From positions 1-42,424 of the forward strand of contig JAGWQH010000039.1 of the NCBI GenBank assembly GCA_028870115.1: a DNA stretch of 42,424 bases, in the 5' to 3' direction. The notes under the pieces are model-generated. The model was not told the DNA's origin and searched no databases. It saw only the letters and a list, made by a program, of their open reading frames with translations. The stretch comes from Candidatus Methylomirabilota bacterium. Its GTDB lineage: Bacteria > Methylomirabilota > Methylomirabilia > Methylomirabilales > Methylomirabilaceae. A program made the position numbers and the translations under genes. Below are positions 25,430-34,622 of the stretch, piece by piece (positions within the stretch are counted from its first letter, which is position 1; each line of letters starts with the position of its first letter).

Positions 25430-25951
25430 TCACACCTGGTGATTCGCGACATCGAACCGATGATCATCTTTGCCTGGACCTGGTTCACTGGAAGGGTTCC
25501 GTCCGGGCCGGCGCGGCAAGAGCGCAGTGACAATGGTTCCTCCCAGTCCGATGGCGGTCGCCGCCAGCATGGCCGACTTCGCTGAAAGCGGACTTGCGAT
25601 GAAGGCGTCGAACAGAGGAGGCGCAAGAATGATGATACCGACAACAGCCGAGACCAACGCAGCAATCAGGACTGCGCCGGCAGCGATATCCTTTGCCCGT
25701 CTGGCGATCGGGTGAAGATCGGGCGATACAAGGTCCACGGTCAACTCCACCGCAGTATTCAGAAGCTCAGTGATGACGACCAACGCAATGGCCATGAGCA
25801 GCAGTACGAGATCGATATACGGCAACCCCAGCAGCAGCCCGAATAGCGCGACGAGGCCGGTCACGATGATGTGGATGCGCAGGTGGCGTTGCGTTGAGAT
25901 CGCATCTTCGATTCCCTTTAGCGCACAGCGAAACGGATATAACGACCACAC
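25430..25951 (-). CDS. dgkA: Diacylglycerol/undecaprenol kinase (DgkA family)
   Basis: A 173-residue membrane kinase of the prokaryotic DgkA family, which phosphorylates diacylglycerol or undecaprenol. It begins with the amphipathic YPFRCALKGIEDAISTQRH. Three transmembrane helices hold the catalytic segment ITELLNTAVELTVDLV and AKDIAAGAVLIAAL. After the usual end a fourth hydrophobic stretch (MLAATAIGLGGTIVTALL) and a 25-residue polar tail are added, making it longer than the typical 120 residues. The start is taken as the GTG at 25951, five bases after the ybeY stop; no strong ribosome site is seen, so translational coupling is likely. Confidence 0.87.
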   Translation of the reverse strand: MWSLYPFRCALKGIEDAISTQRHLRIHIIVTGLVALFGLLLGLPYIDLVLLLMAIALVVITELLNTAVELTVDLVSPDLHPIARRAKDIAAGAVLIAALVSAVVGIIILAPPLFDAFIASPLSAKSAMLAATAIGLGGTIVTALLPRRPGRNPSSEPGPGKDDHRFDVANHQV

Positions 25952-25956
25952 AACGC

Positions 25957-26403
25957 TTATCTGCCTTCTGCTTCGACGAACGGGAGGCCGAACCGTCTCT
26001 CGAGGCGTTTCATTCGCCTCGCCTCTACCGGCGTCTGATGGTCGTAGCCGAGGAGGTGGAGGAGACCATGGATCAGGAGCGCGACCAACTCCTCTTGAAG
26101 AGTGTGACCCGCCGCTCCGGCCTGTCGATCGGCTGTTTCGGCCGAGATCACCACATCCCCCAGTAGATGCGGCGAAAGCGCCGCAAATGGCCCCTCGCGC
26201 ATCGGAAATGACAGGACGTCCGTACTGTGAGCCTTCCCTCGATACTGCCGGTTCAGGCGGGTCATAGCCCGGTCGCCCACCAGCAACAGCCCGCACTCGG
26301 CCTCGTTAGCCCCTGCTTTCATGAGGATGGTATCCCCGACCTTTTTTAGAAATCTCGTGTCGAGCTTGATCTTCCTTTGCCGGTTTGTGACCTGTATCGC
26401 CAT
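25957..26403 (-). CDS. ybeY: Endoribonuclease YbeY
   Basis: A 148-residue YbeY, a single-strand-specific metallo-endoribonuclease for 16S rRNA 3' maturation and ribosome quality control. The zinc motif HxxxHxxxxxH is seen as HGLLHLLGYDH (about residue 115). TDVLSFPMREG and LGDVVISAETA are also conserved. The ATG at 26403 has GGGGAGCGA upstream and is preferred to the frame opening at 26502. Its first 98 bases overlap the 3' end of the pgpH-like gene in another frame, an unusually long overlap. YbeY next to PhoH and Era is a widespread and functionally sensible arrangement. Confidence 0.94.
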   Translation of the reverse strand: MAIQVTNRQRKIKLDTRFLKKVGDTILMKAGANEAECGLLLVGDRAMTRLNRQYRGKAHSTDVLSFPMREGPFAALSPHLLGDVVISAETADRQAGAAGHTLQEELVALLIHGLLHLLGYDHQTPVEARRMKRLERRFGLPFVEAEGR

Positions 26404-27952
26404 TCGCTCCCCTTTTGCCGGCGAACTCCTCAAAGGCAAACCCTGGATACTCCACCCGTCGGTGGTAGATGCCGCACAGAATCCGAACGAAGTTCTCCTC
26501 AATGAGGCGGAGTTCGCTGAAGGTCAGCTCGCATTCGCGGAGTTGCCCATCCGCGAAAATCGCATTAACAATCTTCGCAACCAGCGCCTGAAACCGCCCG
26601 GGCGTCCGTTCGGTGAGGGTCCGCGATGCAGCCTCAACGGCGTCGGCCAGCATCAGGATCGCCGCCTCTTTGGTTTGGGGTTTGGGCCCGGGATATCGGA
26701 ACTTTTCTTCCTGAACCTCGCCCTGGTCGCTTTCTTCTGCGCCCTTGGCCTTGTGATAAAAGAAGAGAATGAGCCTGGTGCCGTGGTGCTGCGGGATCAT
26801 CTCCAACACCGCCGGTGGCAGGCCATAGGCCCTGCCTAACTCAATACCCGCCTTCACGTGTGATACGATCACCAAACTGCTGAGGCTCGGACCAAGCTTT
26901 TCATGCCGATTCCTGACATTCTGTTGATTTTCGATGAAGTATGAAGGCTTGGTGATCTTCCCGATGTCGTGGTAGTACGCGCCCACCCGGCACAGCATGC
27001 TATTCGCGCCGATCGCCTCCGCGGCCGCCTCGGCCAGGGTGCCCACCATGATGCTGTGATGGTAGGTACCGGGGGCCTTGAGTATCATCTGTTTCAGGAG
27101 CGGATGGTTCAGGTTGCACAGTTCCAGCAATCGAAAATCGGTGGCCACCTCGAACAGGTATTCGAATAGTGGGAGCAGGCCGAGCGACAGAATTGCAACG
27201 ACCAGCCCGCCGACCAGGCCGCATAGCAGGTGAAAGCCAAGCCGCTCCGTAGACCCGGAGAGCAACGACCATGCGAGAACGGAGTATAGGTTGGCCAGCC
27301 CGACAGCTACCCCGGCCTTGAGCAGGATCGCTCGATCTTTCCGACCAACGAGGGCGAAGATTGCGGCAAGGCTGCTCACAAGGCTGTATAGGAAGAAGCG
27401 GAATCCGTTAGTCGCCAAGAGAGCGGTAAGAATGCTGATGGCGAGGGCGCCGGCAAAGGCCAGGCGGCTGTTGAAAAGGATCGCCAGCAGCAGGCCTCCA
27501 AGGGCGACAGGGATCGAGTATTCGAGGGCGCTCGCAGGTACATTGGGGAGCGTCTGATGAACGGAGGGCAGAAAAAAGTAAAACAAACGGGTAATGGCGA
27601 CCGTCAACAAGATGACCGATGTGAGCAGGAACAGGCTCTTCGGCTGTCGCAGCGGCTTGGGTTGAAGCGTCCAGATGTACAGGTAGAGGTTCCCGAGTAG
27701 GAAGCCGACCAGCAGGCAGATCCCGAGAAGCGTAAGGATTCCCGCCTGGAGTGTCGGTGAAGATGCTATGACGAGGATGATCGCGAGGACAGCCAGACCG
27801 CAGAGCGTGTAGAGCGCACCCGGATGGTGCTCAAGGCCTCTGGTGGCCCAATGGAACCAGGAAGAGACTACGCGCGGAGCGCTCAACAGCCGGCGCGCAA
27901 CCGGCGACTGCACGCCGGCGATCGTACTACTGCCGTTCCTGTAGGGCGCCAT
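26306..27952 (-). CDS. 7TM-HD phosphohydrolase, PgpH-like, without extracellular domain
   Basis: A 548-residue membrane protein with eight or so hydrophobic segments (residues about 45-275) and a cytoplasmic HD domain. The HD motifs are APGTYHHSIMVG, AYYHDIGKI (about 326) and a later QHHGT. This is the 7TMR-HD family of PgpH, which hydrolyses cyclic di-AMP. PgpH proteins normally carry a large extracellular 7TMR-HDED domain after the first helix and exceed 700 residues; here the first and second helices are separated by only a few residues, so that domain is absent. AGGAGG lies seven bases before the ATG and overlaps the phoH stop. The last 33 codons overlap ybeY and look unconserved. Confidence 0.87.
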   Translation of the reverse strand: MAPYRNGSSTIAGVQSPVARRLLSAPRVVSSWFHWATRGLEHHPGALYTLCGLAVLAIILVIASSPTLQAGILTLLGICLLVGFLLGNLYLYIWTLQPKPLRQPKSLFLLTSVILLTVAITRLFYFFLPSVHQTLPNVPASALEYSIPVALGGLLLAILFNSRLAFAGALAISILTALLATNGFRFFLYSLVSSLAAIFALVGRKDRAILLKAGVAVGLANLYSVLAWSLLSGSTERLGFHLLCGLVGGLVVAILSLGLLPLFEYLFEVATDFRLLELCNLNHPLLKQMILKAPGTYHHSIMVGTLAEAAAEAIGANSMLCRVGAYYHDIGKITKPSYFIENQQNVRNRHEKLGPSLSSLVIVSHVKAGIELGRAYGLPPAVLEMIPQHHGTRLILFFYHKAKGAEESDQGEVQEEKFRYPGPKPQTKEAAILMLADAVEAASRTLTERTPGRFQALVAKIVNAIFADGQLRECELTFSELRLIEENFVRILCGIYHRRVEYPGFAFEEFAGKRGANGDTGHKPAKEDQARHEISKKGRGYHPHESRG

Positions 27953-27963
27953 CGGGCGCCCTC

Positions 27964-28956
27964 CTATCGCCCCCCGGCTGGTAACGTGGAGGTCTGGTAC
28001 AGTTCATAGGCCCTGACAATCTGCTGCACCAACTCGTGTCGCACCACGTCCTCCTCGCCGAGATAGGCGAACTTGATCCCTTCGATCCCTTTCAGAATGC
28101 GCTGTACCTCGATCAGGCCGGACAGTCTGCCGGTAGGTAGATCGACCTGGGTGATGTCTCCCGTGATAACGGTCTTTGAACCGAAACCAAGGCGTGTCAG
28201 AAACATCTTCATCTGCTCCGAGGTTGTGTTCTGGGCCTCGTCCAATACAATGAACGAATCGTTCAGGGTCCGGCCTCGCATGAAGGCCAACGGGGCGATC
28301 TCGATGGTGCCCATCTCGATCAGACGGGTAACACGTTCCAGCTCGATCATGTCGTAGAGCGCATCGTACAGGGGTCGAAGATAGGGGTTAATCTTGTCGT
28401 AGAGCGTGCCAGGAAGGAACCCCAACTTTTCCCCCGCCTCCACGGCGGGCCGGGTCAGAATGATCCTGTTGACCTCGTGCTTCAAGAGAGCCGACACAGC
28501 CATCGCCATGGCCAGATAGGTCTTACCGGTTCCGGCCGGCCCGATGGCAAAGACGATATCGTGGTGGCGGATGGCCTCGATGTACCATCGCTGGCCGGGA
28601 CCCTTCGGTCGAACCGGCCGCTTCTTTGACGATACCTCGATCAATTCACCCTGGATCCGCTTGAACTCCTCCTCCTCTTTCTTGATGAAAAGCCGAAGGG
28701 CCAGCTTCACGTCCTGTGGCGTCACGCGCTCGCCGCGCGTCAGTTGCGAGATCAGCTCCGATACGACCTGCTCCCCCACCGCCACATCTGACGCCTCACC
28801 CTGGATGCTCACGAGGCCGTTTCGGGCAACCAGTTTGATCTGCAACGCCTCTTCGATGAGCTTCCTGACCTCGTCCTTACGACCAAACAGTTGCTGGATC
28901 TCTTCCCCGATGGGTAAGGAGACCTTCGTTTCCGGTCGAATCTGGTCCCTCGTCAT
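27964..28956 (-). CDS. PhoH-like ATPase
   Basis: A 330-residue PhoH-family ATPase. A small N-terminal KH-like domain (about 10-85) precedes the P-loop domain with GPAGTGKTYLAMAMAV (about 137) and the Walker B FIVLDEAQNTTSEQMKMFL. PhoH proteins are linked to RNA metabolism and usually lie next to ybeY, as here. The ATG at 28956 has GGGGAG almost touching it, closer than ideal; no better start is visible. It is the first gene of the six-gene operon ending with recO. Confidence 0.93.
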   Translation of the reverse strand: MTRDQIRPETKVSLPIGEEIQQLFGRKDEVRKLIEEALQIKLVARNGLVSIQGEASDVAVGEQVVSELISQLTRGERVTPQDVKLALRLFIKKEEEEFKRIQGELIEVSSKKRPVRPKGPGQRWYIEAIRHHDIVFAIGPAGTGKTYLAMAMAVSALLKHEVNRIILTRPAVEAGEKLGFLPGTLYDKINPYLRPLYDALYDMIELERVTRLIEMGTIEIAPLAFMRGRTLNDSFIVLDEAQNTTSEQMKMFLTRLGFGSKTVITGDITQVDLPTGRLSGLIEVQRILKGIEGIKFAYLGEEDVVRHELVQQIVRAYELYQTSTLPAGGR

Positions 28957-29053
28957 CTCCCCGCTTCACTGCTCATCACTCAGCGTTCAGCTATCAGCCA
29001 TCAGCAACTTGCGACCCTTTTGTCGCTGAATGCCGCTCCCTTGTTCTACACTC

Positions 29054-29082
29054 AGCATATTCCCGTCCCGCAGCCCTGTCAA
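29054..29082 (-). promoter_or_regulatory. Promoter of the phoH operon
   Basis: TTGACA (29077-29082), a 17-nt spacer and TATGCT (29054-29059) on the minus strand, about 95 nt before the phoH ATG. The leader contains a run of CAGC/GCTG-type short inverted repeats. Confidence 0.5.
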
Positions 29083-29105
29083 CATCACCACCCGTTCATG
29101 CGCTT

Positions 29106-29196
29106 GTCATTGCGAGCGACCAACGGGAGCACGGCAATCTCACCGTCGTTGTTCTGAAGGACTGTGAGATTACTTCGGCTTCGCCTCGCAATGACG
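29106..29196. repeat. GTCATTGCGAG-type intergenic repeat
   Basis: An imperfect inverted repeat bounded by GTCATTGCGAG (29106-29116) and CTCGCAATGAC (29185-29195), with inner arms GGCAATCTCAC and GTGAGATTAC. This repeat type is dispersed through many bacterial genomes and is non-coding. It fills most of the gap between the phoH promoter and aspS. Confidence 0.75.
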
Positions 29197-29253
29197 CGCG
29201 GGACTTTCGGAGCAATAACACGAGCGACTTCGCTGACGGCTGAACGCGGCTTC

Positions 29254-31031
29254 TCAGTCCAGATCCAGTTTAATCTGCAGATCTCTGAGTTGCCTTGCGT
29301 CGACAGGCGAGGGGGCCTGCGTCATCAGATCCTGCGCCTTTTGGGTCTTGGGGAAGGCGATGACATCCCGGATCGAGCCGGCCCCCGCGAGCAGCGCGAT
29401 GACCCGATCGAAGCCGAAGGCGAGCCCACCGTGGGGTGGGGCGCCGTACTCAAGCGCCTCCAGGAGAAACCCGAACCTGGCCTTCGCCTCATCCGCGCCG
29501 ATGCCAAGCGCGCCGAACATCCGGCTTTGCACATCCCGGCGGTGGATCCTGATGCTGCCGCCGCCCAGCTCCTGCCCGTTTACGACCAGATCATAGGCCT
29601 TGGCGCGGATGCTTCCGGGGTCGGCGTCAAAGAGCGGCAGATCCTCGTCTAACGGCGCCGTAAAGGGGTGATGCATCGCCTGCCACCGCCCTTGCTCGGG
29701 ATCGTATTCAAGGAGCGGGAAGTCGATAACCCAGGTGACCGCCAGCGCGCTTTCGTCGATCAGTTTCAACTCTCGGCCCAATTTGACTCGGAGACGCCCC
29801 AGCGTCTCAGCCGCCGTCTTGACCCGATCGGCGACCAGCAACAGCAGATCCCCCTTCTCCCCTTTCAGTCGCTCAGCCAGGCGCGTAAGGATGATCGGCC
29901 CGAGGAATTTGGCCAGAGGCGACTGGATCCCATCCGCGGACACCTTGAACCAGGCCAAACCTTTGGCCCCGAACCCTTTGGCGCAGTCAACCAGCCCATC
30001 GATCTGTGCCCTGGAAAATGAGGCGCACCCCTTGACATTCATCCCCTTGACCACGCCGCCTCCCGCAATCGGCTCGGCAAACGCCTTGGCCTCAACCCCG
30101 CGCAATATCTCGGTCAGATCGGCAAGTTCCATCCCGAACCGGGTGTCCGGCGCATCGAGGCCGAACCGGTCGATCGCCTCGGCATACGTCAGTCGCGGAA
30201 AGGGTCTGGGTAGGGAAGGTTTGCCGGCCGCTTCGAAGAGCGCCGCCACCAGCCCCTCCGTCACACTCAGCACATCCTCTCGATCCACAAACGACATCTC
30301 CATGTCGATCTGGGTGAACTCCGGCTGCCGGTCGGCCCGCAGATCCTCGTCTCGAAAGCACCTGACGATCTGATAGTACCGGTCGATCCCCGCGACCATG
30401 AGAAGCTGCTTGAAGAGTTGAGGCGACTGCGGCAGGGCGTAGAACTCCCCGGGGTTCAGCCGACTGGGGACCAGATAGTCCCTGGCCCCTTCGGGCGTGC
30501 TCCGGGTCAACATAGGGGTCTCTACCTCAACAAACCCATGTCGGTCCAGATAGCCATGGACCGCCTGGCTCGCCTTGTGACGCAGGCGCAGGTTACGCAC
30601 CATCGACTGGCGACGGAGGTCCAGGTATCGATACGTCAGCCGAATCTCCTCAGCGACATCGGTCTGCTCCTCAATCGGAAAGACCGGCGGCTTGGCCTCG
30701 TTCAGGATCTGCGCCTCCTCTACCACAACCTCGATCGCCCCGGTGGGAAGCAGAGCGTTTGCGGTTCCCGGCGGGCGGGCCTGGACCCTTCCGCGAATCG
30801 CTACCACAAATTCAGCGCGCATCCGTCGGGCCACCTCATGAGCCTCCGGGTGATGCTCGGGGTTGAAGACCGTCTGGGCAATTCCTTCGCGATCCCGAAG
30901 ATCGATAAAGATAAGGCCGCCATGGTCGCGTCGCCGATGCACCCAGCCCATCAGCACCACAGAGTTCCCGAGATGATCCTGGCGCAACAGACCACAATAC
31001 TCCGTCCGTTTGAGGCGTCCCATACTCGCGC

Positions 31032-31035
<4 letters not shown>
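29254..31035 (-). CDS. aspS: Aspartyl-tRNA synthetase, non-discriminating type
   Basis: A 593-residue bacterial-type AspRS: N-terminal anticodon-binding OB fold (VVLMGWVHRRRDHGGLIF), class II core with motif 2 (VRCFRDEDLRADRQPEFTQI), inserted GAD domain (about 290-420) and motif 3 (GGLAFGFDRVIALLAG). The His of HRRRDHGG and the Gly of ARPPGTAN match positions that mark non-discriminating AspRS, which charges both tRNA-Asp and tRNA-Asn; bacteria with this type usually finish Asn-tRNA with GatCAB. The start is a GTG at 31035 that overlaps the hisS stop, with GGAGG four bases upstream; an ATG at 31023 is an alternative. Confidence 0.96.
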
Positions 31036-32291
<1,256 letters not shown>

Positions 32292-32348
32292 GCTGATAAC
32301 GGATCGCCGGCTGATAGCTTGCCGATCAAAGAAATGCTCAATGCGGGC

Positions 32349-33311
32349 CTATGAAACCGTCTTCCGGTCGAAACGGAGGGTTGATTCGATAAAGCGGATG
32401 GTCGCGGATCTCGAGCGCATCACAAGGGAGTGGGTCTGGGCTCCTCCGCCGAAGAAGCGCACTCCTTTTAGGAGATCACCATCGGTGACCCCGGTTGCGG
32501 CAAACATGATGTCGATCTCTCCCCCGCCGGTCAGATCGGAGATCGTAAATACCCGGCCCAGATCCCGGATCCCCATTCTCAGCGCCAGCTCTGCTTCCTC
32601 CTCCGTTAGCGGCTTCAGGCGACCCTGCATGTCGCCTCCTATACACTGAAGCGCCGTCGCCGCGATCGCGCCTTCTCGCGCCCCTCCGACCCCCATGAGG
32701 ACATCGACGCCTGTCCCTTCGAATGCCACCGCTATGGTGGCGGAGAGGTCGCCATCCTGAATGAGTTTAATGCGCGCACCGATTCCGCGGACTTGTCTCA
32801 CCAGTTCGGCATGACGAGGTCGGTCAAGGATGACCACCGTGATATCCTCGACGGAACAGTTCATTGCTTCAGCAATGGCGCGAAGGTTCTTCTCGGGAGG
32901 GGCGGTGATATCGATCGCCCCGGCGGCCTTGGGCCCGACGGCGATCTTTTCCATATGGGCATCCGGCACCTGGCGCAGCGACCCCTTCTCAGCCGCGGCA
33001 ATAACGGAGATGGCATTCGGTCGGCCTTGGGCCACGATCGCCCCGCTTTCAACGGCGTCAAGCGCTATATCCACTTGAAGGGCATCGCCCTGGCCAAGGA
33101 CCTCTCCGACGTAGAGGGTTGGCGCCTCACCGTGCTCACCCTTACCGATAACGATGGAACCCCTGAAGCTGACGTTATCGAAGGCATGGCGCATGGCGTC
33201 GATCGCAGCCTGCTCAGCCGCGCTCGGATTGCCCAACCCCATCCAACGAGCCGATGAAATGGCGGCCATCTCGGTCGCCCGCACTAACTCAAGCGCCAGG
33301 TTTCGGTCCAT
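32349..33311 (-). CDS. GlpX-like fructose-1,6-bisphosphatase family protein, divergent active site
   Basis: A 320-residue protein of the class II FBPase (GlpX) family over its full length (LVRATEMAAISSARWMGLG, VGGAREGAIAA, FAATGVTDGDLLKG). Several metal-site residues known in E. coli GlpX differ. The motif GEGExDEAP is GKGEHGEAP (Glu57 replaced by Lys, Asp61 by Gly), Asp33 lines up with Glu, and DPxEGT is DAVESG. Asp85, Glu88 and Glu213 equivalents are kept. It may be a variant phosphatase, a different hydrolase or inactive; calling it FBPase would be unsafe. The ATG at 33311 is preferred over 33332. It leads the glpX-hisS-aspS transcript, with a good promoter upstream. Confidence 0.85.
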   Translation of the reverse strand: MDRNLALELVRATEMAAISSARWMGLGNPSAAEQAAIDAMRHAFDNVSFRGSIVIGKGEHGEAPTLYVGEVLGQGDALQVDIALDAVESGAIVAQGRPNAISVIAAAEKGSLRQVPDAHMEKIAVGPKAAGAIDITAPPEKNLRAIAEAMNCSVEDITVVILDRPRHAELVRQVRGIGARIKLIQDGDLSATIAVAFEGTGVDVLMGVGGAREGAIAATALQCIGGDMQGRLKPLTEEEAELALRMGIRDLGRVFTISDLTGGGEIDIMFAATGVTDGDLLKGVRFFGGGAQTHSLVMRSRSATIRFIESTLRFDRKTVS

Positions 33312-33393
33312 CGTCTCTCTCTTTTCTGTCACCGCGAAGCTGCGAGCGGTTCAATGCTGTTCGTTCGCGCTCCACATCCCTAAAGTCGACAGG

Positions 33394-33422
33394 AGTATAG
33401 GAAATACGCGGGATCGAGTCAA
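33394..33422 (-). promoter_or_regulatory. Promoter of the glpX-hisS-aspS operon
   Basis: TTGACT (33417-33422), a 17-nt spacer and TATACT (33394-33399) on the minus strand, both one base from consensus, about 80 nt before the glpX-like ATG. This is one of the best promoters in the window. Confidence 0.65.
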
Positions 33423-33468
33423 GCCCAACTCCTGCAGTTGCCTTCACCGAGAAGCCGTAAGACCTTAG

Positions 33469-33651
33469 CCTGCATTATTCATGAATGTCTGGTGTTCATT
33501 TATACATGCCTATACTACCAGTGAAATGAGCGAGATGGGCTTTGACACCATGTCGATCCCGGTCTTCAGGGTCATGCTATGCGAAGGCTGTATTGTCGCT
33601 CCGCAGCGAAGACTGCAAATAAGATTGGGCCGCCTTCATGAATAATGCGGG
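33469..33651. mobile_element. MITE-like element with 17-bp terminal inverted repeats
   Basis: CCTGCATTATTCATGAA (33469-33485) is repeated inverted at 33635-33651 (reverse complement CCCGCATTATTCATGAA), one mismatch in 17. The 183-bp element has no coding capacity. It is flanked by TTAG on the left and TTAA on the right, near-copies that could be a target duplication. Ends starting with CC and a 4-bp duplication fit IS1380-type elements, of which this could be an internal deletion. It fills most of the gap 33333-33695. Confidence 0.6.
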
Positions 33652-33695
33652 TTAAGCTGCCTACAGCCGCCGTTTAAGCCATACCGGACATCTTT

Positions 33696-34601
33696 CTAAT
33701 CTTCGCACGCGCCGTGCTTCTCGAGCAGCTCAGCAACCTTCGTATCCCCATGCCACAAGGCATACTTCAGGGCTGTCCCGCCGTCGCTGGCTTTGACGTT
33801 CACCTCGGCACCTTTATTGAGCAGCAGCTCGACAATCCCGGTATGCCCCTTGCCGGACGCATACATCAGCGCCGTCACGTTATTATTATCCCTTATGTTC
33901 ACCTCAGCACCTTTATTAAGCAGCAGCTCTACCACCTTGGAACGTCCATGCAAGGCCGCGCGTATGAGGGCGGTTCCGCTATCTTTATTGCGGGCGTTCA
34001 CGTCGGCGCCTTTGGCGAGCAACTGCTCTACAACCCCGGTATGGCCATTCTCGGATGCGCATATCAGGGCGGTCGCACCGACCTTATTACGGGCGTTCAC
34101 GTCGGCGCCTTTGGCGAGCAACTGCTCTACAACCCCGGTATGGCCATTCTCGGAGGTCATGATCAGGACCGTCGCGCCATTGGCAGCTCTCGCGTTTACG
34201 TCGGCGCCTTTGGCGAGCAACTGCTCTACAACCCCGGTATGGCCATTCTCGGACGCATACATCAGGGATGTGAAGCTGTCTTTATCCTTCGCGTTCACGT
34301 CGGCGCCCTTGTTGAGCAGGGCCTTCGCAATCCCGGCATGTCCATGCCAGGACGCGCGTATCAGAGCGGTCAGGTCATTATTGTCTCTCGCGTTCACGTC
34401 GGCGCCTTTGGCGAGCAGTAATTCCGCAATCCCGGCATGTCCATGCCAGGCCGCATGCATAAGGGCTGTCCAACCTTCTCGATCTCTCGCATTCACGTCG
34501 GCGCCTTCAGCGAGCAGACGCCCGACTTTTTCTGCCTCACCGGATTGGGACGCCTCGATAAGCTTTCCACTACCCCCAAATATTGAGCCTAGGAAACCCA
34601 T
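33696..34601 (-). CDS. Ankyrin-repeat protein 1 of 5
   Basis: A 301-residue protein of about eight 33-residue ankyrin repeats plus capping units (consensus G-x-T-A-L-x-x-A-x-x-x-G-H-x-x-V-V-E-x-L-L-x-K-G-A-D-V-N-A). Ankyrin arrays bind other proteins. The N-terminus is a short hydrophobic stretch, MGFLGSIFGGSGK, shared with the four genes upstream. It is not a signal peptide, but could touch a membrane. Repeats four to six are almost identical at the DNA level. AGGAGG lies four bases before the ATG. It is the last gene of the sub-operon 36386-33696. The partner is unknown. Confidence 0.9.
   Translation of the reverse strand: MGFLGSIFGGSGKLIEASQSGEAEKVGRLLAEGADVNARDREGWTALMHAAWHGHAGIAELLLAKGADVNARDNNDLTALIRASWHGHAGIAKALLNKGADVNAKDKDSFTSLMYASENGHTGVVEQLLAKGADVNARAANGATVLIMTSENGHTGVVEQLLAKGADVNARNKVGATALICASENGHTGVVEQLLAKGADVNARNKDSGTALIRAALHGRSKVVELLLNKGAEVNIRDNNNVTALMYASGKGHTGIVELLLNKGAEVNVKASDGGTALKYALWHGDTKVAELLEKHGACED
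33991..34286 (-). repeat. Three near-identical 99-bp ankyrin units
   Basis: Units beginning near 33991, 34090 and 34189 share the block CGGCGCCTTTGGCGAGCAAC and then CTGCTCTACAACCCCGGTAT with only scattered changes. The period is exactly 33 codons. They lie inside the first ankyrin gene and point to recent unit duplication. Confidence 0.85.
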
Positions 34602-34622
34602 AGAACCTCCTTGCGGTCTTTT

